Shown: piece by piece, positions 8,762 to 16,061 of the stretch | Position numbering within the stretch: the stretch's first letter is position 1 | Layout of the letters: the number at the start of each line of letters is the position of its first letter | From: CAZQGO01 sp964593065 | GTDB taxonomy: Bacteria; Oederibacteriota; JAAXVQ01 | Direction: 5' to 3' | DNA length: 39,639 nucleotides | NCBI GenBank assembly: GCA_964593065.1 | Contig: CAZQGO010000025.1 | Location: 1 to 39,639, forward strand | Made by a program: the position numbers and the translations under genes | Notes under the pieces: generated by a model | What the model was told of the DNA's origin: nothing | Database searches by the model: none | The model's input: the letters and a program-made list of their open reading frames with translations, nothing else

Positions 8762-9820
8762 GTGGCGAAGCGGAGGATCTATTACGCCGAGTTCCGCAAG
8801 ACCCTCGAGGGCGCGCCGCTGCAGCCGGTGTACCTGCTGACGGGAGCGGAGGTCTACCTCAAGGAGGAGGCGATCCGCGCCATCGTGGACAAGGCCTTGG
8901 ACCCCGCCGAGCGCCAGCTGAACCTGGAGATGCTGTACGCCGGCACGGACGTCGGCGGCCAGGAGCTGAAGGAGCGCGCCCTGACCCTGCCTTTCTTCCA
9001 TTCGCGCCGCGTGCTGGTGGTCCGGCAGGTGGAGAAGTGGCGCGCCGCGGACCTGGCGGCCCTGCAGGACTATCTGGACCGGCCCGCGGCCGACGCGGTC
9101 CTGGTGCTCTCCTCGCAGGAGGAAAAACTGACCGGCGGCGCCTGGCTGGCGTTCGCGGCCAAAACCTACCACGTGGAATGCTACCCGCTGTTTGATTCCC
9201 AGGTGCCGGAATGGATCGAGCGGCGGGCGCGCGAGCTGGGCAAGCGGATCCAGCGCGCGGCCGTGCAGCGGTTGATCGAACAGGCGGGTCAGTCGCTGTC
9301 CGACCTGGACCACGAGCTGGTCAAGCTGAGCCAGTTCACGGGCGGTGGGGAAACCATCACGGAGGCCGACGTGCGGGCCGCGGCCGGGCATCTGCGCCAG
9401 GACACGCTCCACGACCTGAACGCGGCCCTGGGGCGCAAGGACGCGTCCCAGGCGGTGCGCTTGGCGGCGCGCCTGCTGGAGGAGGGCGCCAACGCTCCGC
9501 AGGTCATCGGCTCGCTGGCGTGGAATTTCCGCAGGTTGTACGCCGACCGCGCGCGCTTGGAGGCCGGCGAGGCCGCCGACCGCATCCTGGCCGGCGTGCG
9601 CAACCCGGTCCAGAGGCGCGAGCGGCTGGCGCAGCTGAACGCCTTCACCGGCGGGGAGGTCCCGCGGATCTTCAAGCGCCTGCTGAAAATGGACCAGCAG
9701 GTCAAGACCGGCCGGCCGCATTGGGAACTCGCCCTGGTGTTGTTGATTCTCGAGGTCTGCGCGAACGAAGGCCGCGGGACCGCGCCGGGCCCGAAGGCGG
9801 GCGCGCGGCGGGGAACGTAA
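8762..9820 (+). CDS. holA: DNA polymerase III delta subunit
   Basis: The delta subunit is part of the clamp loader that opens the sliding clamp during replication. The 352-residue protein has the HolA layout: an N-terminal P-V-Y-L-L-T-G-x-E segment, an L-P-F-F-x-x-R-R-V-L-V-V strand (residues about 77-90), then a helical region with D-L-x-H-E-L-x-K-L and the C-terminal collar domain containing Q-V-I-G-S-L-A-W-N-F-R-R. Like other delta subunits it has no Walker A motif. The GTG start directly follows the stop of the lptE-like gene, with GAGGGG at 8750-8755 as ribosome binding site. It converges on rpsT with only 15 nt between stop codons, an arrangement seen in many bacteria. Confidence 0.93.
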   Translation: MAKRRIYYAEFRKTLEGAPLQPVYLLTGAEVYLKEEAIRAIVDKALDPAERQLNLEMLYAGTDVGGQELKERALTLPFFHSRRVLVVRQVEKWRAADLAALQDYLDRPAADAVLVLSSQEEKLTGGAWLAFAAKTYHVECYPLFDSQVPEWIERRARELGKRIQRAAVQRLIEQAGQSLSDLDHELVKLSQFTGGGETITEADVRAAAGHLRQDTLHDLNAALGRKDASQAVRLAARLLEEGANAPQVIGSLAWNFRRLYADRARLEAGEAADRILAGVRNPVQRRERLAQLNAFTGGEVPRIFKRLLKMDQQVKTGRPHWELALVLLILEVCANEGRGTAPGPKAGARRGT

Positions 9821-9835
9821 GCCGCGGGCGGAAGG

Positions 9836-10090
9836 CTAGGCGCCGGAGGTCGGCGGCTGCTTGCTTAAGCGGGACTTGTGGCGCGCGGCGAGGTTGCGGT
9901 GCACGAAGCCCTTGCCGGCCGCCCGGTCAATGATGCTGTAGGCGGCCTTCAGTTTTTCCGCCTTCTGCTCCGGAGCGGCGCTGCGCACGGAACGGATCGC
10001 GGACTTGAGGCGGGACACCGCGGAGCGGTTGACCAGGCGGCGCCGGCGCGCGCGGCGGACATCCTTGATCGAAGACTTGATTCTCGGCAT
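9836..10090 (-). CDS. rpsT: 30S ribosomal protein S20
   Basis: S20 is a primary binder of 16S rRNA in the small subunit. The 84-residue, strongly basic, helical protein starts M-P-R-I-K-S-S and has the S20 signature in its middle (K-S-A-I-R-S-V-R) and the A-x-G-x-x-H-R-N-x-A-A-R-x-K-S-R-L segment near the C-terminus. The ATG at 10090-10088 gives the expected family length; an upstream in-frame extension to 10219 would cross the promoter. A G-rich ribosome binding site lies about 11 nt upstream. It has its own promoter (10190-10219) and is divergent from murJ. Confidence 0.95.
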   Translation of the reverse strand: MPRIKSSIKDVRRARRRRLVNRSAVSRLKSAIRSVRSAAPEQKAEKLKAAYSIIDRAAGKGFVHRNLAARHKSRLSKQPPTSGA

Positions 10091-10189
10091 GAAACGTGAA
10101 ACCCCCTTGCACAGGTGAGATGGCCGACGGCCCGGCGAAGCGCCGCATCCTGGGGCGGGCGCCGGGCCGGAACGTGCAAAATTGGCGCT

Positions 10190-10219
10190 ACTGTAGCACC
10201 GATGGCGGATGCTTGTCAA
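10190..10219 (-). promoter_or_regulatory. Sigma-70 promoter for rpsT, extended -10
   Basis: On the minus strand a perfect TTGACA -35 (10219-10214) and a TACAGT -10 (10195-10190) are 18 nt apart, with TGC just before the -10. It predicts a leader of about 90 nt before rpsT. The -35 box lies only 30 nt from the start codon of the divergent murJ. Confidence 0.8.
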
Positions 10220-10248
10220 ATGAAAATCCGCGGGCCCAAGGAGCCGGC

Positions 10249-11859
10249 ATGGCCGAACCCAGGCAGTTAGCGAAAACCGCGGGCGTCATTTCCGGGCTGA
10301 CCATGGTCTCGCGCGTCTTTGGCTATGTGCGCGACGGCCTGGGCGGGGCCCTGCTGGGCGCCGGCCTGGCCAATGACGCCTACCTGGCCGCCTTCCGCAT
10401 TCCCAACCTGTTGCGGGATTTGTTCGCCGAGGGGGCGCTGTCCTCGGCCTTCATCCCCACGTTTACCGCCACCTTCGTGAACGAGGGCCGGGAACGCGCC
10501 TGGCGCCTGGTCTCGCTGGTGGTCAATCTCATCCTGCTGGTCATGCTGGGGCTGGTGCTGCTCGGCGAGCTGGGCGCGCCCCTGCTGGTGAGCGCCATCG
10601 TGCCCGGTTTCCGGGCCATTCCGGAAAAACTCCAGCTCACCGTGCACCTGACGCGGATCCTGCTGCCCTTCCTGGCCTTCATCAGCCTGGCCGCCGTGAT
10701 GATGGGCATCCTCAATTCCCGCGACCGCTTCGGGCTTCCGGCCTTCGCGCCGGTCATGCTGAACCTGACCATGATCGCCGCCGGCCTTTTCCTGTGCCCC
10801 CTGTTCGGGCAGGCCCCCGAGCGCCAGGTGGTGGGCTGGGCCTGGGGCGCCTTGGCGGGCGGCGTGATGCAGCTGGCCATCCAGGTGCCGGCCGTGTGGA
10901 AGCAGGGCTTCCGCTGGCAGCCGCTCCTGGTTTGGCGCGACCCCGGCGTGCGCCGCATCGCCCGGCTCATGGGTCCGGCGGTGATCGGCCTGTCCATCAC
11001 CCAGATCAACCTGTTCATCAACACCATCATCGCCTCCTTCCTGCCGCAGGGCGCGGTCACCTATTTGTACTACGGCAACCGGCTCATGCAGCTGCCGCTC
11101 GGGGTTTTCGGAGTGGCCATCGCCACCGCGCTGCTGCCGACCACGGCCACGCACCTGGCGCGGGGGGACAGGGACAAGTTCGTGGAAACCCTGTCCTTCG
11201 GCCTGCGCCTGCTCATGATCATCACCATCCCCGCGGCCGTGGGCATCATCGTGCTGGCCGAGCCCATCAACCGCCTGCTCTTCGAGTACGGGCGTTTCAG
11301 CGCCGAGGCCGTGGCCGCGGTGGCGCAGGCCAGCGTGTATTACACCCTGGGCCTGGTGGCCTACGCGGGCGTGAAGGTCATCGTGCCCACCTACTACGCC
11401 CTCGACGACGCGGCCACCCCGGTCAAGGTGGGCGTGGCGGCCATGGCGATCAACATCCTCCTGAACCTGGCGCTCATGCGGCCGATGGGCTTCCGCGGCC
11501 TGGCCCTGGCGACCTCCGTGTCCGCCTTTGTCAACTTTTTCGCCCTCATGTTCCTCCTGCGCCGCCGCGTGGGGTCCCTGGACGGGCGCCGCATGTTCGT
11601 CTCGCTGCTGCGGGTCTGCCTCGCGGCCGCGGCCATGGGCCTGGTGGTCTGGGGCGGGAGCCGGGGCTGGCTGCCCCAGGCGGGCGCGGGCATGGGCCGG
11701 TGGGAACTGGCGCTCAAGGTCTTTGCCCTGATCGGCTTCGGAGCCGTGGGCTACGTGGCGTTCTCGTGGTTTTTCCAGGTGCCCGAACAGCGGCGGGTCT
11801 GGGCCTTGATCCGCGCCAAGGTGGGCCTGCGGGGCACGGGCGAGCCCTGGGTGGAATAA
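10249..11859 (+). CDS. murJ: Lipid II flippase
   Basis: MurJ is an inner-membrane MOP-superfamily transporter that flips lipid II for peptidoglycan synthesis. The 536-residue protein is almost entirely hydrophobic, compatible with about 14 membrane helices. It carries the family's N-terminal signature: S-R-V-F-G-Y-V-R-D near residue 20, then D-A-Y-L-A-A-F-R-I-P-N-L-L-R and F-x-E-G-A-L-S-S-A-F-I-P-T. The ATG at 10249 is preceded by AAGGAG at 10238-10243; the frame extends further upstream but that part overlaps the rpsT promoter and lacks family similarity. I found no convincing separate promoter. It is followed after 61 nt by ogt. Confidence 0.96.
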   Translation: MAEPRQLAKTAGVISGLTMVSRVFGYVRDGLGGALLGAGLANDAYLAAFRIPNLLRDLFAEGALSSAFIPTFTATFVNEGRERAWRLVSLVVNLILLVMLGLVLLGELGAPLLVSAIVPGFRAIPEKLQLTVHLTRILLPFLAFISLAAVMMGILNSRDRFGLPAFAPVMLNLTMIAAGLFLCPLFGQAPERQVVGWAWGALAGGVMQLAIQVPAVWKQGFRWQPLLVWRDPGVRRIARLMGPAVIGLSITQINLFINTIIASFLPQGAVTYLYYGNRLMQLPLGVFGVAIATALLPTTATHLARGDRDKFVETLSFGLRLLMIITIPAAVGIIVLAEPINRLLFEYGRFSAEAVAAVAQASVYYTLGLVAYAGVKVIVPTYYALDDAATPVKVGVAAMAINILLNLALMRPMGFRGLALATSVSAFVNFFALMFLLRRRVGSLDGRRMFVSLLRVCLAAAAMGLVVWGGSRGWLPQAGAGMGRWELALKVFALIGFGAVGYVAFSWFFQVPEQRRVWALIRAKVGLRGTGEPWVE

Positions 11860-11871
11860 AACGGAAAAACC

Positions 11872-11896
11872 CGCCCTCCCCCCGGGGAGGGGGGCG
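11872..11896. repeat. GC-rich inverted repeat between murJ and ogt
   Basis: CCCTCCCC (11874-11881) can pair with GGGGAGGG (11884-11891), extendable with flanking C/G. On the plus strand no T-run follows. On the minus strand the arm is followed by GGTTTTT. It may be a small extragenic palindrome or an mRNA-processing hairpin; the very short loop keeps confidence low. Confidence 0.3.
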
Positions 11897-11920
11897 CGGG
11901 GAAATGAAGCGTGACCCGAT

Positions 11921-12439
11921 ATGGAAAAACTGAAATTCGACATCGTGCACACGGCCTGGGGCTACGTCGCGCTGGCGGCCAGCCGGAACGGGCTGCGCCA
12001 CCTGCTGTTGCCGCGGCCGAAAAAGCAGGAGGCCTTCGAGGCCTTGGCCGCCGCGCTCCGCGGCGAAACGCTCATGCCGGAAAACGAGCATCCGCTGCTG
12101 AAACGGGTCGCGGCCCAGCTGAAAGGCTACTTTCAGGGGCGCCCCGTTGAATTCAGCTGCAAACTGGACTACAATGTGGCCTCGCCCTTCCAGCGCGAAG
12201 TGTGGGGCATCACCCGGACCATCGGCTACGGCATGACCCGCACCTACGGCTGGATCGCGGAAAAAATCGGCGATCCCGGCGCCCGGCGCGCGGTCGGCCA
12301 GGCCCTGCACGCCAACCCGCTGCCGGTCGTCATCCCCTGCCACCGCGTGGTTGCGGCCCGGGGGGGGCTGGGCGGGTTCTCCGGCGGGGTGGAGCAGAAA
12401 TCCCGCCTGCTCAAGCTGGAAGGTGTTATTCTGACCTAG
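11921..12439 (+). CDS. ogt: Methylated-DNA--protein-cysteine methyltransferase
   Basis: This suicide enzyme removes O6-alkyl groups from guanine by transferring them to its own cysteine. The 172-residue protein has the canonical I-P-C-H-R-V active site with C140, preceded by the helix-turn-helix region (F-Q-R-E-V-W and an R-A-V-G-Q-A-L-x-x-N-P segment containing the arginine-finger region) and followed by G-x-G-G-F-S-G-G near residues 150-157. The N-terminal part is the short Ogt-type domain without Ada zinc cysteines. ATG 11921 is the only start before an in-frame stop at 11912; its ribosome binding site is weak. Ogt and the C-terminal half of Ada share this fold, but the size favours Ogt. 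Confidence 0.93.
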   Translation: MEKLKFDIVHTAWGYVALAASRNGLRHLLLPRPKKQEAFEALAAALRGETLMPENEHPLLKRVAAQLKGYFQGRPVEFSCKLDYNVASPFQREVWGITRTIGYGMTRTYGWIAEKIGDPGARRAVGQALHANPLPVVIPCHRVVAARGGLGGFSGGVEQKSRLLKLEGVILT

Positions 12440-12484
12440 CCCCGCTTCGCCGGGTCCGAAGTCTGCTGCGAAAGGCCTCCCACT

Positions 12485-13162
12485 TTGTCCAAACCTTCGC
12501 CGTCGCGCCTGCATGCCCTGCTCCTGCTGCTGTTGCCGCTCGTCACCGGCCTGTTGCGTCTCATCGGCCTGACCCTGCGCATCCGCAGGCTGGATCCCCA
12601 CGGACGGGCGCCCCAGAACCGCCCGGAACCCACGGTCTATGCCTTCTGGCACGCCCACCAGCTGCTGGCCATGTACCATTTCCGGAATTTCGGCATCCGC
12701 GTGCTGGTGTCCCGTTCCCAGGATGGCGATTACATCGCCGGGGCCCTGAAACACTTCGGCTTCGGCACGGTCCGCTCCTCGACCAGCAGCGGCAAGGTGG
12801 CGGCCCTGCGCGGCCTGGCCCGCGAGCTCAAGCACCGGCAACATGTGGCCATCACGCCCGACGGCCCGCGCGGGCCCGTGCACCGCGCGCAGGCCGGGGC
12901 GGTTTTCCTGGCCGCCATGACCGGCGCCCCGCTCGTGCCTTTCGGCTGCGCCGTGGACCGGGCCTGGCGCCTGCGGTCCTGGGACCGGTTCGAAATCCCC
13001 AAGCCCTTCGGCCGGGCCGTGATCGCGTTCGGCGAGCCCCTGAACGTGCCTTCCAAGCCGGACGCCGGGGAAATCCGCCGCCTGGTGCAGGAGCTGGAGG
13101 ACCGACTGGGGGAACTGGAAAAAACCGCGCAGGCCGAGTTGGCCCGGGGGAGGCGAGCATGA
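12485..13162 (+). CDS. Lysophospholipid acyltransferase family protein (DUF374-like)
   Basis: The 225-residue protein has one N-terminal hydrophobic segment (about 9-30) and the pattern of the DUF374 branch of glycerophospholipid/lipid A acyltransferases: an F-W-H-A-H-Q segment near residue 57 that holds the catalytic-type histidine, a central S-x-D-G-D-Y-I-A region and T-P-D-G-P-R-G-P near residue 125. The family is linked to acylation of lipid A or related envelope lipids at the inner membrane; the exact acceptor cannot be read here. TTG at 12485 is preceded by AAAGG at 12471-12475. Its stop overlaps the rel start (ATGA), so the two genes are translationally coupled. Confidence 0.82.
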   Translation: MSKPSPSRLHALLLLLLPLVTGLLRLIGLTLRIRRLDPHGRAPQNRPEPTVYAFWHAHQLLAMYHFRNFGIRVLVSRSQDGDYIAGALKHFGFGTVRSSTSSGKVAALRGLARELKHRQHVAITPDGPRGPVHRAQAGAVFLAAMTGAPLVPFGCAVDRAWRLRSWDRFEIPKPFGRAVIAFGEPLNVPSKPDAGEIRRLVQELEDRLGELEKTAQAELARGRRA

Positions 13163-15297
13163 CCTGGGATGAGCTGCGCCCGCAACTGGCCCGGTCGTTC
13201 GCAGGCCCGGACCTGGACCTGCTGGACAAGGCCTACGCCTACGCCGAGAAGCACCACGCGGGCCAGATGCGGCTCTCCGGGGAGGCGTACATCACCCACA
13301 CGGTCGAGACGGCACGCATTCTCTTTCAGCTGCACAGCGATCCCCACACCCTGGCCGCCGCCCTGCTGCACGACTGCCTGGAGGACACCAGCGCCACCGT
13401 CGAGGACCTGAACGCCGAATTCGGGGAAAAGCTCACCGAACTGGTGGACGGCGTCACCAAGATCAGCGCCCGCGTGTTCCGGGACTCCGAAGAGCGCCGG
13501 GCCGAGAACCTGCGAAAAATGGTCCTGGCCATGGCGCGGGACATCCGCGTGATCGTGATCAAGCTGGCCGACCGCCTGCACAACATGCGCACCCTCGAGT
13601 TTCTGCCCCCGGAGAAGCGCCGGCGTTTTTCCCGCGAGACCCTGGAAATTTACGCCCCCCTGGCGCACCGTCTCGGCATGGGACGCATCCAGGACGAGCT
13701 GGAGGACCTGGCCTTCCGGCACCTGCATCCGCACGAGTATGTGGACCTGGTTTCGCGGATCGAGGTGTTCCAGGACCAGCGTCCCACCGTGCTGCAGGAG
13801 GCCCAGCGGCAGGTGGAGGCGCTGCTGGCCGACTCCGGCCTCCAGGGACAGGTCACCGGCCGCCTCAAGCACCTGTACAGCATCTGGACCAAGATGCACG
13901 ACCAGAAGAAGGAACTTCACCAGATCTACGATCTCCTGGCGCTGCGCATCCTCGTGCCCAGCATCAAGGACTGCTATGCGGCCCTGGGGCTGGTCCACTC
14001 CCGCTGGAAACCCATGCCCGGCCGGTTCAAGGATTTCATCGCCATGCCGAAATCGAACCTCTACCAGTCGCTGCATACCACCGTGATCGGCCCCTCGGGG
14101 GAGCCCCTGGAAATCCAGATCCGGACCCAGGAGATGCACCGCTTGGCCGAGGACGGGATCGCCGCCCACTGGTCCTACAAGGAAGGGAAGCGCGTGGAGG
14201 AGCAGTACGAACAGAAACTGGTCTGGTTCAAGCAGCTGCTGGAGTGGCAGAAGGATCTGCACGACTCCCAGGATTTCATGGAGGCGCTCAAGATCGACCT
14301 CTTCAAGGACGAGGTGCTGGTCTTCACGCCGCGCGGCGAAGTGAAGACCCTGCCGCGGGGCGCCACGCCGATCGATTTCGCCTACCTGATCCATTCCGGG
14401 CTGGGGGACACGCTGATCGGGGCCCGGGTGAACGGCCGCATGGTGCCGCTGCGCACCGAGCTGAAGAACGGGGAAATCGTGGAAGTCCTGACCCGCGCGG
14501 ACGCGCGCCCCTCCCGGGACTGGCTGGCCATCGTGAAAACCGCCAAGGCCAAGAACCGCATCCGCCACTATTTCCGGGAACAGGACCGGGAGGCCCGGGA
14601 AACGCGGGGGCAGAACCTGCTGGCCGAGGAACTGGAACGCTGCGGCTCCAGCCTGGCCGAGGCCGTCCGGCAGGACAAACTGCTGGACGCGGCCCGGGGC
14701 ATGAATTTTAAATCCATCGAAGACTTGTACGCGCAGATCGGAGACGGCAATCTCTCCGCGCGCTCGGTGGCCGGCCGGCTCGGCTTGACCCCTCCGCCCG
14801 CGCAGCCGCCGCCGGCGCCCGCGGCAACCACGCGCCGCGCCGTATCGGAGAACGGCCTGCACGTGGCGGGCATTTCCGGCGTGATGATGCGCTTCGCCAA
14901 GTGCTGCCATCCCATCTCCGGCGACCCCATCATCGGCCTGGTGTCCCGCGGGCGGGGCATCTCCATCCACCGCCGCGATTGTCCGAACATTCAGAGCCTG
15001 ATGCGCGAGCCCGGCCGCAGCCTGGAGGTGACCTGGGACGACACCGCGCCGGCCGAGCACGCCCTGGAACTGGTCGTGCAGGCCCAGGAGCGCCCGGGCC
15101 TGCTGTCGGACTTGGTCCAGGTTTTTCAGGAGGCCGGCATCAGTTTGAAAAGCACCAGCACGCGGACCAATTCGCAAAACCAGGTCACGGGCCTTTTCAC
15201 GCTGCAGGTCAAGGGCCAGAGCCACCTGCAGGACATCATCCGCAAGCTCGAACAGGTCAAGGGCGTTTTCAAGGTCAGCCGCAAGGGATTCAGTTGA
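13159..15297 (+). CDS. Bifunctional (p)ppGpp synthetase/hydrolase (Rel/SpoT type)
   Basis: Makes and degrades the stringent-response alarmone. The 712-residue protein has the full long-RSH architecture. The HD hydrolase domain shows H47, H71-D72 and E75-D76, all needed for hydrolysis. The synthetase domain carries the R-x-K-D motif at 289-292, typical of bifunctional enzymes rather than RelA-only E-x-D-D. A TGS domain (about 390-450) follows, then a conserved cysteine/zinc-finger region (C582, C583, H584) and a C-terminal ACT domain. GGGGGAGG at 13146-13153 precedes the ATG. It overlaps the acyltransferase by 4 nt and is followed after 53 nt by ridA. With both catalytic sites intact I predict two activities; no second RSH gene is visible here. 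Confidence 0.95.
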   Translation: MTWDELRPQLARSFAGPDLDLLDKAYAYAEKHHAGQMRLSGEAYITHTVETARILFQLHSDPHTLAAALLHDCLEDTSATVEDLNAEFGEKLTELVDGVTKISARVFRDSEERRAENLRKMVLAMARDIRVIVIKLADRLHNMRTLEFLPPEKRRRFSRETLEIYAPLAHRLGMGRIQDELEDLAFRHLHPHEYVDLVSRIEVFQDQRPTVLQEAQRQVEALLADSGLQGQVTGRLKHLYSIWTKMHDQKKELHQIYDLLALRILVPSIKDCYAALGLVHSRWKPMPGRFKDFIAMPKSNLYQSLHTTVIGPSGEPLEIQIRTQEMHRLAEDGIAAHWSYKEGKRVEEQYEQKLVWFKQLLEWQKDLHDSQDFMEALKIDLFKDEVLVFTPRGEVKTLPRGATPIDFAYLIHSGLGDTLIGARVNGRMVPLRTELKNGEIVEVLTRADARPSRDWLAIVKTAKAKNRIRHYFREQDREARETRGQNLLAEELERCGSSLAEAVRQDKLLDAARGMNFKSIEDLYAQIGDGNLSARSVAGRLGLTPPPAQPPPAPAATTRRAVSENGLHVAGISGVMMRFAKCCHPISGDPIIGLVSRGRGISIHRRDCPNIQSLMREPGRSLEVTWDDTAPAEHALELVVQAQERPGLLSDLVQVFQEAGISLKSTSTRTNSQNQVTGLFTLQVKGQSHLQDIIRKLEQVKGVFKVSRKGFS

Positions 15298-15350
15298 CGG
15301 ACGCCCCGCGGCCGGAAACGAAAAACCGAGGCAGCGAAGGAGCCGGGAAC

Positions 15351-15821
15351 ATGGAAACCCTCTTCACCCCGCAGGCCCCCAAACCCCTGGGTCCCTACGC
15401 CCAGGCCATCCGTGCCGGAGACTGGTTGTTTGTTTCCGGGCAAATTCCGCTGGACCCGGTGAGCGGGCGCTTAGCACCGGGCGGCGTGCGCGCCCAGGCC
15501 GCCCGGGCCCTGGCCAATTTGCGGGCCGTGTTGGCCGCCGCGGGAGCCGGATTTTCCCACGTGGTCAAGACCACGGTGTACGTGACGGATCTGAAGGCAT
15601 TCGGGGAAATGAACCAGGAATATGCCGCGGCTTTCGCGGGGCACACCCCCGCGCGGGCCGTGGTGCAGGTCGCGGCCCTGCCGGCCGGGGCGGACTTGGA
15701 GATCGAGGCCGTGGCATTTTTGGGGACTGCCCGAGGGCGGGCGGGGACGCGGCGCGGAAAGCGGGAAGGAACCGGGCGGGTGCGGAGCCGGCGCGAAAAA
15801 CCTAGGAAACGACTTTCTTGA
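15351..15821 (+). CDS. ridA: RidA family enamine/imine deaminase with basic C-terminal extension
   Basis: RidA (YjgF/YER057c/UK114) hydrolyses reactive enamine/imine intermediates from PLP enzymes. The core (residues 1-125) has the family features: G-P-Y-x-Q-A-I, V-S-G-Q-I-P-L-D-P, V-V-K-T-T-V-Y-V-T-D-L and the substrate-binding arginine in P-A-R-A-V-V-Q-V. Usual length is about 125-130 residues; this one is 156, because about 28 extra residues rich in Arg, Gly and Lys follow the E-I-E-A-V-A-F strand. The ATG at 15351 has GAAGGAG at 15336-15342. The extension runs 20 nt into the 3' end of the convergent rpmB. It may be a lost-stop tail rather than a functional domain. Confidence 0.9.
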   Translation: METLFTPQAPKPLGPYAQAIRAGDWLFVSGQIPLDPVSGRLAPGGVRAQAARALANLRAVLAAAGAGFSHVVKTTVYVTDLKAFGEMNQEYAAAFAGHTPARAVVQVAALPAGADLEIEAVAFLGTARGRAGTRRGKREGTGRVRSRREKPRKRLS

Positions 15822-15996
15822 CCTTGTTGGAGCGCAGGCAGCGGGTGCAGACTCTGACCCGGCGGACCTGGCCGTTGATTTCCGCGCGGACCGTGCGCAG
15901 ATTCGGTTTCCAGGCGCGCTTGGTGGCGCGCATGGAGTGGGACACGTTGAATCCCGTCTGCTTGGTCTTTCCGCACACCGCACACTTGACCGACAT
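15802..15996 (-). CDS. rpmB: 50S ribosomal protein L28 (zinc-binding form)
   Basis: L28 is a small basic protein of the large ribosomal subunit. The 64-residue product has the expected core (S-H-S-M-R-A-T-K-R-x-W-x-P-N-L) and ends in a Lys/Val-rich tail. Cysteines C5, C8, C50 and C53 form two C-x-x-C pairs, so it is the zinc-binding C+ version. I chose the ATG at 15996 because GAGGTGA on the minus strand lies 5 nt upstream; the GTG at 16005 would overlap that site. It has its own promoter (16026-16054) and overlaps the end of ridA by 20 nt. Confidence 0.95.
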   Translation of the reverse strand: MSVKCAVCGKTKQTGFNVSHSMRATKRAWKPNLRTVRAEINGQVRRVRVCTRCLRSNKVKKVVS

Positions 15997-16025
15997 GACG
16001 TTCACCTCGGGGGAAATTGGGCGAA

Positions 16026-16054
16026 ACTATACCATGCCTGGGAAGCCGTGACAA
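16026..16054 (-). promoter_or_regulatory. Sigma-70 promoter for rpmB, extended -10
   Basis: On the minus strand TTGTCA (16054-16049) and TATAGT (16031-16026) are 17 nt apart, with TGG before the -10. The predicted transcript has a short leader of about 20-25 nt. The -35 box lies 8 nt from the recG start codon on the other strand. Confidence 0.8.
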
Positions 16055-16061
16055 GCGAAAA

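Noticed and set aside
12730..15225. An 831-codon minus-strand frame opposite rel and the acyltransferase.
   Set aside because: Same reasoning: antisense to clear genes, no family motif, skewed composition.
16017..16061. A 15-codon N-terminal extension of RecG from TTG 16017.
   Set aside because: It overlaps the rpmB promoter and encodes nothing resembling RecG; ATG 16062 is the better start.
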